A stretch of DNA of 5,661 nt from Brevundimonas sp. (GTDB lineage Bacteria; Pseudomonadota; Alphaproteobacteria; Caulobacterales; Caulobacteraceae), in contig JADGMZ010000093.1 of the NCBI GenBank assembly GCA_015234495.1, forward strand, positions 1-5,661. Direction: 5' to 3'. The first letter of the stretch is position 1. The number at the start of each line of letters is the position of its first letter. The position numbers were made by a program, and so were the translations under genes. The notes below the pieces were generated by a model, which saw only the letters and a program-made list of their open reading frames with translations, did no database searches and was not told where the DNA came from. Positions 1-5,661 of the stretch are shown here, piece by piece.

Positions 1-15
1 CAGCGGTCGGCTCAC
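1..15 (-). CDS. lpxB: Probable first five codons of lpxB (lipid-A-disaccharide synthase), cut by the window edge
   Basis: Reading leftward, the lpxI stop sits inside a GTGA motif (15..12), and the GTG opens a frame translating as M-S-R-P-L before the window ends. This repeats the stop/start arrangement seen at fabZ-lpxA. LpxB joins 2,3-diacyl-sugar-1-phosphate (the LpxI product) to a UDP-2,3-diacyl-sugar to make the lipid A disaccharide at the inner face of the inner membrane, and lpxI was originally noticed lying between lpxA and lpxB in Caulobacter. LpxB proteins often start with a short basic/proline segment before a hydrophobic strand, which fits. Only five codons are visible, so the assignment rests on position, the overlap motif and known gene order. 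It could be another gene, or lpxB could start further left. Confidence 0.5.
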
Positions 16-842
16 GGCGTCTCGCCCCAGACGAACAGACCCAGGCGGTCGGCCGCCTCGACCATGGCGGCGTGGTCGATCAGGATCAGCTTGCCGGCGA
101 CGCCGCCGACCCCGGCCAGCCCCGCGGCGGCGGCCAGCTCCACGGTGTGCGAGCCCATCACCGGCATGTCGACGCGCAGGTCCTGGATCGGCTTGGGCGC
201 CTTGCCGAGCGCGCCCTTGCGGGCCGCGGGCGAGCCGCGCAGGTCGGCGGGCAGGCCGGCGACGCGGGCCAGCATGGCGTCCGTGCCCTCCTGCGCCTCG
301 ACCGCCAGCACCAGGCCGTCGCACACGACGGCGCCCTGACCGATATCCAGTTCGCCTGATTTTTCCGCGACGTGTATGGCCTTCCTCAGGTCCTGCATCT
401 GTTCCGGCGTGGGCTTGATCGCGCCCAGGGCCCCGGCGGGCATGGTCTCGCCGCCGAGAATGTCGTCGGCCCCCTCGACGGCGTAGCCCTCGGCCTCGAA
501 CAGCGACAGGATCTTGCGCAGCAGGGCGTCGTCGCCCTTGGCGGCCTCGGCGATGATGCCCGGCAGCAGGGTCATGCCCTTGAAGTCGGGCTTCAGGCTC
601 TTGAAGTCTGGCCGGTTGACCATGCCGGCGAAGCAGACCGCCTTGCAGTCGGCCTTCTTCAGCGCCGCCAGGACCTTGCCGATCTCGGCCAGTCCGGCCT
701 CCATGCCGGGATAGCGGGCCAGGTGGGGGTCGGCGAAGCCGGACAGGCGGACCACGAACACCGGCCGGCCCTCGGCCTCGCAGCGGGCCGCGACGGCCAG
801 CGGCAGGGCCCCGCCCCCGGCGATCAGTCCCAGCCGGCTCAT
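12..842 (-). CDS. lpxI: UDP-2,3-diacylglucosamine pyrophosphatase LpxI
   Basis: A 276-residue protein of the LpxI (DUF1009) family. LpxI hydrolyses UDP-2,3-diacylglucosamine to 2,3-diacylglucosamine-1-phosphate (lipid X) plus UMP, the fourth step of lipid A synthesis. It acts at the cytoplasmic face of the inner membrane in bacteria that lack the unrelated LpxH. Seen in sequence: the family opening LGLIAGGGALPL (residues 4-15) and the conserved GDDALLRK (103-110) in the N-terminal domain, and a C-terminal domain from about residue 135 with the signature QDLRVDMPVMG (220-230). Asp225 in that signature falls at the same number as the Asp225 needed for catalysis in Caulobacter crescentus LpxI, and Asp221 is also present. 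The ATG lies in an ATGA overlap with the lpxA stop. A GAGG only 1 nt upstream is too close to be a normal ribosome site, so translation probably depends on coupling to lpxA. Length and motifs are complete. Confidence 0.95.
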   Translation of the reverse strand: MSRLGLIAGGGALPLAVAARCEAEGRPVFVVRLSGFADPHLARYPGMEAGLAEIGKVLAALKKADCKAVCFAGMVNRPDFKSLKPDFKGMTLLPGIIAEAAKGDDALLRKILSLFEAEGYAVEGADDILGGETMPAGALGAIKPTPEQMQDLRKAIHVAEKSGELDIGQGAVVCDGLVLAVEAQEGTDAMLARVAGLPADLRGSPAARKGALGKAPKPIQDLRVDMPVMGSHTVELAAAAGLAGVGGVAGKLILIDHAAMVEAADRLGLFVWGETP

Positions 843-1624
843 GCCTCGGGCAGGCAGAGCGGGCGCTTGCCGTCCTCGCGGATGAAGGCGACGATCTCCA
901 TGATCTCGGGCAGGTCGGCGTAGGCCGCGGCCACCGCCTCCAGACGATCGGCGAAGGTTCCCGCCCCCTCGAACAGGTCGCGATAGGCGGCCAGCAGCCG
1001 GCGGATCACGTCCTTGCCGTAGCCCTTTCGCCTGAGCCCGACCAGGTTGAGACCGTGCAGGGCCGCGTGATTGCCCCAGGCCGAGCCGTAGGGGATGACG
1101 TCGCGGGTCACCGCGGCGAGGCCGCCGACGATAGCCCCCTGCCCCACCCGTCCGAACTGGTGGACGGCGCAGAGGCCTCCGAGAAAGACCTTCGAGCCGA
1201 CGCGGGCGTGGCCGCCAAGGGTGGCGTGATTGGCCAGGGTGACGTTGTCGCCGACGATGCAGTCATGGCCGACATGGGCGCCGGTCATGAACAGGCCGTT
1301 GGAGCCGATGGTGGTCAGCTTGCGGTCGTCGGGGGTGCCGCGATTGAAGGTGCAGTGCTCGCGGATGACGTTGTCGGCGCCGATTTCAAGTCGCACCGGC
1401 TCGCCCTTGTAGCCGCCGTGCTGGGGATCGCCGCCGATCACCGAGAAGGGATGGATGACGGTGCGCGGCCCGACGGTGGTGTCCTGCTGGATGACCACAT
1501 GGCTGGCCAGGCGCACGCCCTCGCCCAGTTCGACGCCGGGGCCGACGATGCACCAGGGGCCGATCTCGACCCCCGCGGCCAGACGCGCGGCCGGATCGAC
1601 GACGGCGGTGGGGTGGATGCTCAC
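839..1624 (-). CDS. lpxA: Acyl-ACP--UDP-N-acetylglucosamine O-acyltransferase LpxA
   Basis: A 261-residue left-handed beta-helix acyltransferase that performs the first lipid A step, moving a 3-hydroxyacyl chain from ACP to the 3-position of UDP-GlcNAc (or of its 3-amino analogue in some bacteria). Hexapeptide repeats fill residues 1 to about 185 (IHPTAVVDP, VEIGPWCIVGPG, DCIVGDNVTL and so on), followed by a helical C-terminal domain from GLNLVGLRRKGYG (191-203). By eye alignment with E. coli LpxA at a constant offset of 5, catalytic His125 is His120 (in AHVGHDC), and His122, His144, His160 and Arg204 are kept as His117, His139, His155 and Arg199. The chain-length position Gly173 is Gly168, which fits a long hydroxyacyl donor. 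Asp74 and His99 are replaced by His69 and Asn94. The start is GTG (1624..1622) inside a GTGA overlap with the fabZ stop. It gives the canonical N-terminus, the next Met is only at residue 113, and no clear Shine-Dalgarno precedes it. Confidence 0.96.
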   Translation of the reverse strand: MSIHPTAVVDPAARLAAGVEIGPWCIVGPGVELGEGVRLASHVVIQQDTTVGPRTVIHPFSVIGGDPQHGGYKGEPVRLEIGADNVIREHCTFNRGTPDDRKLTTIGSNGLFMTGAHVGHDCIVGDNVTLANHATLGGHARVGSKVFLGGLCAVHQFGRVGQGAIVGGLAAVTRDVIPYGSAWGNHAALHGLNLVGLRRKGYGKDVIRRLLAAYRDLFEGAGTFADRLEAVAAAYADLPEIMEIVAFIREDGKRPLCLPEA

Positions 1625-2100
1625 GGCGTGACCGGCGCGTCGACGGTGACCACCATGGCCGCGAAATCGGCCTCGGCCGCCAGCTTGCCGTCAATGAAGG
1701 TCTCGCCGCGGAATTTGAAGATGTCGCCGCGCTGCCTGGTCACGATCACCTTCATGCGCAGCTGGTCGCCGGGACGGGCCGGCTTGCGGAAGCGGACCCC
1801 GTCGATGGACATGAACATGATCACCTTGCCCTCGACCGCCACGTCGAGGGTCTTGGACATCATCAGCGCCCCGGTCTGGGCCATGGCCTCGACGATCAGC
1901 ACCCCGGGCATGACCGGGTCGATCGGGAAGTGGCCGGGGAAGAAGGGCTCGTTGTGGGTGACGTTCTTCACGCCGGTGATCGAGGTCCCGGCCACGAAGT
2001 CCTCGGCCCGGTCGACCAGCAGGAAGGGATATCGGTGCGGCAGGCGCCGCATCACCTCGGCGTAGTCGATCGTCCCCACGGCTGCCGTGTCGTCAGTCAT
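1621..2100 (-). CDS. fabZ: (3R)-hydroxyacyl-[acyl-carrier-protein] dehydratase FabZ
   Basis: A 159-residue hot-dog-fold dehydratase that converts 3-hydroxyacyl-ACP to trans-2-enoyl-ACP in type II fatty acid elongation in the cytoplasm. Visible family motifs are LPHRYPFLLVDR (20-31), the active-site segment FFPGHFPIDPVMPG (53-66) with catalytic His57, and the helix LIVEAMAQTGA (68-78) with catalytic Glu71. The 14-residue His-Glu spacing is that of known FabZ enzymes. The frame is open upstream to 2265, but I chose the ATG at 2100 because it gives a normal FabZ length, is preceded by GAGGA at 9 nt, and avoids a 55-residue Arg/Pro-rich extension that is only lpxD read out of frame. The gene overlaps the lpxD end by 8 nt and ends in the GTGA shared with lpxA. 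Its place between two hydroxyacyltransferase genes is the common proteobacterial arrangement: FabZ competes with LpxA and LpxD for 3-hydroxyacyl-ACP. Confidence 0.97.
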   Translation of the reverse strand: MTDDTAAVGTIDYAEVMRRLPHRYPFLLVDRAEDFVAGTSITGVKNVTHNEPFFPGHFPIDPVMPGVLIVEAMAQTGALMMSKTLDVAVEGKVIMFMSIDGVRFRKPARPGDQLRMKVIVTRQRGDIFKFRGETFIDGKLAAEADFAAMVVTVDAPVTP

Positions 2101-3124
2101 TCCCGTTTGTCCTCGCGCGTGCCTTTCCGGACGCCTGTTTGGCCAGCCAGATCGTTTCGCGCAAGAACTGACGCAGCGGTCGGGCCGGATAGCCGGACCA
2201 GGTTTCGCCGGCGGGGATGTCCTGCAGCACCCCGCCGCCGGCCGCCACACGGGCGCCGTCGCCAATGGTGATATGGTCGCCGACCCCCGCCTGTCCGCCG
2301 AACATGACGCCGTCGCCGACGGTCACCGAGCCGGAAAGCCCGCTGTGCGCGGCCATCAGGCAGTTGCGGCCAATGACGCAATTGTGGCCGATCATGCAGA
2401 GGTTATCGATCTTGGTGTTCTCGCCGATCACCGTGTCGTCATAGGCCCCGCGGTCGATGCAGGTGTTGGCGCCGACGCTGACGCCGTCCTGGAGGATGAC
2501 GCGGCCGAGCTGGGGCACGTCGATCGGCCCGGCGCGGGAGCCGGCGGCGCCAAAGCCGGGCTCGCCGATCCGTACGCCGGACAGCAGCTTCACCCGGTCT
2601 CCGACCAGGGCGAAGCCGAGCGTCACATTGGCCCCGATGACGCAGTCCCGGCCGATCTGCACGCCGGGGCCGATGACGGTGTTGGCGCCGATGCGGCTGC
2701 CGCGGCCGACGCGGGCCCCCTCGCCCAGCACCACGCCGGGTTCGAACACCACGGTGTCGTCCTCCGCGACATCCGCCGGCGCGGCGGCGCGGGTCAGGGC
2801 GACCGGGCGATGAAACTGCAACGAGGCGCGCGCCCAGGCGGCCTGGGCCTCGCCCGAGACGATAACGGCGGCGCCCGCGGGAGCCGCCTCCGCCGCCGAC
2901 GCCGGCGCGATCACGCAGCCGGCCCGGGTTTCGGCCAGGGCGGCGAGGAATTTCCGGTCGCCGAGAAAGGCCACATCGGCGGCGCCGGCGGACGCCAGCG
3001 GCGCGACGGCGGAGACCGTCCGGTCCCCGCCGCGCGAGATTTCGCCCCCGATCCGGGCCGCGAGCTCGCCGACCGTCAGCGCCGGCAGCGACTCGAAGAA
3101 CCGTGCATCGGGGCCTCGGCCCAT
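2093..3124 (-). CDS. lpxD: UDP-3-O-(3-hydroxyacyl)glucosamine N-acyltransferase LpxD
   Basis: A 343-residue trimeric beta-helix acyltransferase that adds the second 3-hydroxyacyl chain, to the 2-amino group of the UDP-sugar, after LpxA and the LpxC deacetylase (lpxC is not in this window). The N-terminal part (about 1-115, with LTVGELAARIGGEI at 16-29 and DVAFLGDRKFLAAL at 50-63) matches the uridine-binding LpxD domain. Hexapeptide repeats run from about 125 to 305 (VVFEPGVVLGEGARVG, IGANTVIGPGVQIG, and so on), and a short C-terminal helix follows SGYPARPLRQFLRE (310-323). The general base is His247 in NLCMIGHNCVIG, equivalent to E. coli His239, and His284 sits 37 residues later, as His276 does in E. 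coli. The ATG (3124) starts 1 nt after the ompH TAA. Its Shine-Dalgarno is weak (CAGG or GAG), so coupling to ompH translation is likely. The end overlaps the fabZ start by 8 nt. Nothing is missing from the protein. Confidence 0.96.
   Translation of the reverse strand: MGRGPDARFFESLPALTVGELAARIGGEISRGGDRTVSAVAPLASAGAADVAFLGDRKFLAALAETRAGCVIAPASAAEAAPAGAAVIVSGEAQAAWARASLQFHRPVALTRAAAPADVAEDDTVVFEPGVVLGEGARVGRGSRIGANTVIGPGVQIGRDCVIGANVTLGFALVGDRVKLLSGVRIGEPGFGAAGSRAGPIDVPQLGRVILQDGVSVGANTCIDRGAYDDTVIGENTKIDNLCMIGHNCVIGRNCLMAAHSGLSGSVTVGDGVMFGGQAGVGDHITIGDGARVAAGGGVLQDIPAGETWSGYPARPLRQFLRETIWLAKQASGKARARTNGND
2110..2114 (-). promoter_or_regulatory. Shine-Dalgarno site that fixes the fabZ start
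   Basis: Minus strand GAGGA ending 9 nt before the ATG at 2100, lying inside the last codons of lpxD. It is the strongest ribosome-binding match among the lpx-region starts and supports choosing the 2100 ATG over any start further inside lpxD. Confidence 0.7.
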
Positions 3125-3125
3125 A

Positions 3126-3704
3126 TTACTCGGCCTGTTGGGCCGGGACCGCCATGCGCGAGAAGGCCGGCAGGCTGGGCAGGGCCGTGTTCAGGCGCTG
3201 CACGGCGGCCTCGGTGAGGTCCATCTGCGGGTTGGCGCGCAGCACGGCGTCGGCGCTGAGCAGGATGCCGCAGCCGCGCTCGGTGTAGAGGGCTTCGACG
3301 ATCGGGTTGGCCGCCTGGGCGATCTGCTGCTGCTGATAGGCCAGGGTGTAGCGCAGTTCGCCGCTGCGGGTCTGACGCAGGGTCTCGAACTCCCGGTACT
3401 TGGTCTCGAGATCGCGGGCGCGCTGCTGCAGCTGATCTTGCGGGATCGAGGCCTGGCCCTGCTGCAGGGACTGGCCTTCGGTCTGGATGAACTGCTCGTA
3501 GGGGGCGAGTTCGGTGGCCACTTCCTGCGACAGGCGCTGGATGCCGGCGACCAGCGACTGACCGGCCGTCGACTGGGCCATCAGGCGGTCGTGGTGATAG
3601 ACGCAGACGCCCGGAATGGCGGGGCCCATGTTCGGGGTCTGGGCGGCGGCGGCCGATCCGGCCAGCATGGCGAGGGCGAAGGCGCCGAAAGCGAGGGTTT
3701 TCAT
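3126..3704 (-). CDS. OmpH/Skp family periplasmic chaperone
   Basis: A 192-residue secreted protein, probably a homologue of the Skp holdase that carries unfolded outer-membrane proteins across the periplasm to the BAM complex. The N-terminus is a clear Sec signal peptide: Lys2, a hydrophobic core over residues 4-15, and an A-A-A cleavage motif predicting a mature end at Gln22. The mature part follows the Skp plan: a first beta strand (GVCVYHHDRLMAQS, 32-45), long helical arms rich in Gln, Glu, Leu and Arg (about 50-132), then a C-terminal strand/helix unit (CGILLSADAVLRANP, 145-159, and DLTEAAVQRLNTAL, 162-175) resembling E. coli Skp DLVVDANAVAY and DITADVL. A Pro/Ala-rich tail of about 17 residues follows. 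Cys34 and Cys145 lie in the two strands. The ATG at 3704 has AAAGG at 7 nt. The open frame runs upstream to 3962, but that part overlaps bamA and lacks a signal sequence. Its position directly after bamA supports the role. Confidence 0.9.
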   Translation of the reverse strand: MKTLAFGAFALAMLAGSAAAAQTPNMGPAIPGVCVYHHDRLMAQSTAGQSLVAGIQRLSQEVATELAPYEQFIQTEGQSLQQGQASIPQDQLQQRARDLETKYREFETLRQTRSGELRYTLAYQQQQIAQAANPIVEALYTERGCGILLSADAVLRANPQMDLTEAAVQRLNTALPSLPAFSRMAVPAQQAE

Positions 3705-3711
3705 CGTTATG

Positions 3712-3716
3712 CCTTT
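3712..3716 (-). promoter_or_regulatory. Shine-Dalgarno site for ompH/skp
   Basis: Minus strand AAAGG, 7 nt before the ATG at 3704. It identifies the signal-peptide Met as the start and excludes the longer frame that runs back into bamA. It begins 3 nt after the foot of the hairpin at 3720-3734. Confidence 0.7.
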
Positions 3717-3719
3717 GAG

Positions 3720-3734
3720 CGGGCGGAACGCCCG
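3720..3734 (-). repeat. Perfect 6-bp GC-only inverted repeat in the bamA-ompH spacer
   Basis: Minus strand CGGGCG-TTC-CGCCCG: two exactly complementary 6-nt arms around a 3-nt loop, lying 4 nt after the bamA stop codon and 3 nt before the ompH Shine-Dalgarno. No U-tract follows, so it is not a standard Rho-independent terminator. It could protect the bamA mRNA 3' end, cause partial attenuation or affect access to the ompH ribosome site. Short GC hairpins also arise by chance in such DNA, so function is unproven. Confidence 0.5.
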
Positions 3735-3738
3735 TCGG

Positions 3739-5661
3739 TTAGAACTGGGTTGAGGTCGAGAAGCGGAAGGTCTCGGTCTTGTCGTATTCTTCCTTGCCGA
3801 GAATCTTGCTGAGGTCGAAGCGGATCGGGCCCATGGGCGAGCGCCAGTGGATGCTGAGGCCCGCAGAGGCCCGCAGCGCCAGGTCATCGACGATGCGCGA
3901 GTTGGGCGTGCCGTCGGCGTTGACCGTATAGCGCTCGTCCAGCGCCCCGACCGTGCCGACATCGGTGAACAGCGAGGTGCGGATGCCGTATTCGTCGGGC
4001 AGGCCGTTGGGAACCGTCAGCTCCATCGTGCCGATGACGTAGAAATTGCCGCCCAGCGCGTCGGTGGTCAGGGTGTCGCGCGGGCCGATGCCGGCGGTTT
4101 CGAAGCCGCGGAAGCTGTTGCCGCCCTTGAAGAAGCGGTCGTTGATGCGGATCGGATCGCCGCCCCAGCCCGAGACGTAGCCGGACGAGGCCGAGGTGCT
4201 GACCACCCAGCTGGGGGTGATGCCCCAGTAGGCCGAGATCTCGGCTTCGGTCTTGACGTAGTTCACGTCGCCGCCGAGGCCGGCGAAGTCCTGGATCAGC
4301 CGGCCGGTCCAGCCGCGGGTCGGGCGGATCGGATCGTTGCGGCGGTCGACGAACAGGGTGTAGCCCGCCGAGGAGTTCAGGAACGAACCGACCTGGTCGC
4401 ACAGGGCGTTGGTGCCGCCGCCCAGGCCGCTGCAGAAGTTCGACGGCACGATGATCTCGTCGGACTTCAGGAAGTAGCGGGTGCTGAGCAGGGTGTAGGC
4501 GTTCAACGGGTAGGACAGACGCACGCCGCCGCCCGTCGAGCGGTAGTCGTAGGACGAGTACTCGCTGAGGTCATAGCGCGAGTGGAAGGCGTCGAAGCCG
4601 GCGCGCAGGTCGCGGCCGAGGAATTTCGGCTCGGTGAAGCGGAAGTCGATCTGCTGGCGCAGCGAGCCCCATTCGACGCGGGCGACGACGTTCTGGCCGC
4701 GGCCGCGGAAGTTCCGCTCGGTCACGCCCAGGTTGACGACGAAGGAGTCGACCGAGCTGAAGCCGGCGCCGACGGACAGTTCGCCGGTCGGCTGCTCCTG
4801 GACGGTGACGTTGACCACTGAACGGTCCGGGGCCGAGCCGCGCCCCTCCTCGACCGTCACGTCCTTGAAGAAGCCCAGGCCGCGCAGGTTGTTGCGCGAG
4901 CGTTCCAGCAGGGTGCGGTTGAAGGCGTCGCCCTCGGTCAGCATCATCTCGCGGCGGATGACGTTGTCGAGCGTGCGGGTGTTGCCGATGATGTTGATGC
5001 GGTCGACGTAGACGCGCTGGCCCTCGCGGACATTGAAGGTGACGTCGACGGTGTCGGTCTCGGGATTGGCGCGGTAGGTCGGATCGATCTCGACGAAGGC
5101 GTAGCCGGCCGAGCCGGCGGCGAAGGTCAGGGCGTCGACGGCCGACTCGATCTTGTCGCTCTCGTACAGCTGGCCGGTCTTGATCGGCAGCAGCAGCTTG
5201 AGGAAGTCGGGGTTCAGCCGGTCGTTCTCGGTGACCACGTCGACGGTCCCGAAATTGTAGCGGTCGCCCTCGTCGACGGTGATGGTGATGCCGAAGGCGC
5301 TGTCGTCAGGGGCCAGTTCGGCGATCGCCGACAGGACGCGGAAGTCGTAGTAGCCGCGGTTGGTGTAGAATTTCCGCAGCTGCTCCCGGTCGTAGTCGAG
5401 GCGGTTCGGGTCGTAGTTGTCGTTCGAGCCGAAGATCTGCCACCAGCGCGACTCCTTGGTGACCATGACCTCCTGCAGGTCGCCGTCCGAGAAGGCGGTG
5501 TTGCCGAGGAAGGTGATGGCGCGCACGCCGGTCTCCGGGCCCTCGTTGATCTCGAAGATCACGTCGACGCGGTTCTGCTCCAGCTGGACCAGCTTGGGCG
5601 TGACGGTGGCCGAGATGCGGCCCGACAGGCGGTACAGTTCAACGATCTTGCCGACGTCCTC
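3739..5661 (-). CDS. bamA: BamA, outer-membrane protein assembly factor (C-terminal 640 residues; 5' end outside window)
   Basis: BamA is the Omp85 core of the BAM complex that folds beta-barrel proteins into the outer membrane. The frame stays open to the last base, with the leftmost upstream codons reading E-D-V-G-K-I-V-E-L-Y. The GTG at 5562 is therefore an internal Val, not a start. Missing are the signal peptide, POTRA1 and most of POTRA2. In fragment numbering, the end of POTRA2 is 1-43, POTRA3 about 44-133 (VRAITFLGN, then ESRWWQIFG), POTRA4 about 135-216, POTRA5 about 217-293 (VDRINIIGN, then LRGLGFFKDV), and the barrel about 294-640. The loop-6 motif of the family is SFRGFE (516-521, with the conserved Arg518), followed by GIGPRD. 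The protein ends in FRFSTSTQF, an aromatic-terminated last strand as expected of an outer-membrane barrel. Cys410 and Cys421 lie in a predicted extracellular loop. The TAA is 34 nt before ompH, so the two genes are probably cotranscribed. I see no frameshift. Confidence 0.97.
   Translation of the reverse strand, partial: EDVGKIVELYRLSGRISATVTPKLVQLEQNRVDVIFEINEGPETGVRAITFLGNTAFSDGDLQEVMVTKESRWWQIFGSNDNYDPNRLDYDREQLRKFYTNRGYYDFRVLSAIAELAPDDSAFGITITVDEGDRYNFGTVDVVTENDRLNPDFLKLLLPIKTGQLYESDKIESAVDALTFAAGSAGYAFVEIDPTYRANPETDTVDVTFNVREGQRVYVDRINIIGNTRTLDNVIRREMMLTEGDAFNRTLLERSRNNLRGLGFFKDVTVEEGRGSAPDRSVVNVTVQEQPTGELSVGAGFSSVDSFVVNLGVTERNFRGRGQNVVARVEWGSLRQQIDFRFTEPKFLGRDLRAGFDAFHSRYDLSEYSSYDYRSTGGGVRLSYPLNAYTLLSTRYFLKSDEIIVPSNFCSGLGGGTNALCDQVGSFLNSSAGYTLFVDRRNDPIRPTRGWTGRLIQDFAGLGGDVNYVKTEAEISAYWGITPSWVVSTSASSGYVSGWGGDPIRINDRFFKGGNSFRGFETAGIGPRDTLTTDALGGNFYVIGTMELTVPNGLPDEYGIRTSLFTDVGTVGALDERYTVNADGTPNSRIVDDLALRASAGLSIHWRSPMGPIRFDLSKILGKEEYDKTETFRFSTSTQF

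Noticed and set aside
372..923. Plus-strand open frames opposite lpxI
   Set aside because: They are antisense to a complete LpxI, with Gly/Gln/Arg-rich low-complexity translation and no supporting motif.
1055..2065. A 336-codon plus-strand open frame across lpxA and fabZ
   Set aside because: It spans two genuine genes on the other strand, including their overlap, and its first part mirrors LpxA repeats. No family is recognisable.
2101..2265. N-terminal extension of fabZ by 55 codons
   Set aside because: It lies wholly inside lpxD in another frame, is rich in Arg and Pro, and would make FabZ 214 residues. The ATG at 2100 with its GAGGA site gives the normal length.
2087..3217. A 376-codon plus-strand open frame opposite lpxD
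   Set aside because: It is antisense to a full-length LpxD with intact catalytic residues. Its Ala/Asp/Gly/Val-rich, repetitive translation is the mirror of the hexapeptide-repeat codons, a common artefact of high-GC DNA. It also runs through the lpxD-ompH junction.
3720..3734. Rho-independent terminator after bamA
   Set aside because: The stem is perfect but only 6 bp and is followed by CTCAAAGG, not a U-tract. It sits directly before the ompH ribosome site.
3705..3962. N-terminal extension of ompH by 86 codons into bamA
   Set aside because: The extension is Arg/Ser-rich bamA sequence out of frame and would bury a clear Sec signal peptide inside the protein.
4102..4113. BamA loop-6 motif reads FRGF instead of the E. 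coli VRGF
   Set aside because: The essential Arg and Gly are kept and a different hydrophobic residue in first place is an ordinary Omp85 variation, so it is not a sign of altered function.
3847..4821. A 324-codon plus-strand open frame opposite bamA
   Set aside because: The translation is low-complexity (Ala, Gly, Val, Asp, Arg) with no recognisable domain, and the opposite strand encodes a clear Omp85 barrel.
5560..5562. GTG as the bamA start codon
   Set aside because: The frame continues upstream to the window edge with typical BamA POTRA2 sequence (SGRISATVTPKLVQLEQNRVD), so this is an internal valine codon of a gene cut by the edge.

Overview
The window is a compact, high-GC (roughly two thirds G+C by eye) bacterial outer-membrane biogenesis operon, read entirely on the minus strand (right to left). 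Gene order in the direction of transcription is bamA (3' part only) - ompH/skp - lpxD - fabZ - lpxA - lpxI - (probable first codons of lpxB). This order, the use of LpxI rather than LpxH, and the protein sequences point to an alphaproteobacterium of the Caulobacteraceae (Caulobacter, Phenylobacterium or Brevundimonas type). The genus cannot be fixed from the sequence alone.

Region by region: 3739-5661 holds the C-terminal 640 residues of BamA, the Omp85 core of the beta-barrel assembly machine, running off the right edge. A 34-nt spacer (3705-3738) with a perfect 6-bp GC hairpin and a good Shine-Dalgarno leads into ompH/skp (3126-3704), a periplasmic chaperone. lpxD follows after a single base (2093-3124), fabZ starts 8 nt inside the lpxD end (1621-2100), lpxA starts with GTG in a 4-nt GTGA overlap (839-1624), and lpxI starts in a 4-nt ATGA overlap (12-842). 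At the left edge another GTGA motif overlaps the lpxI stop and begins a frame reading M-S-R-P-L, which is very probably the start of lpxB. There is no gene-free stretch above 34 nt, and no RNA gene, mobile element, CRISPR array or internal promoter that I can support.

How the genes work together: BamA and Skp fold and insert outer-membrane proteins. LpxA, LpxD and LpxI carry out early lipid A steps (first acylation, second acylation, UDP-sugar pyrophosphate cleavage), and LpxB would condense the products. LpxA and LpxD draw on the 3-hydroxyacyl-ACP pool that FabZ diverts into fatty acid (phospholipid) synthesis, so the cluster ties together the protein, lipid A and phospholipid sides of envelope growth. 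The overlapping stops and starts suggest translational coupling from ompH down to lpxB.

This is a well-known conserved locus and I see no undescribed system in it. Points worth a second look are substitutions in the LpxA sugar-binding region, cysteine pairs in Skp and in a BamA extracellular loop, the intergenic hairpin, and the edge evidence for lpxB. Long plus-strand open frames are antisense shadows typical of high-GC DNA.
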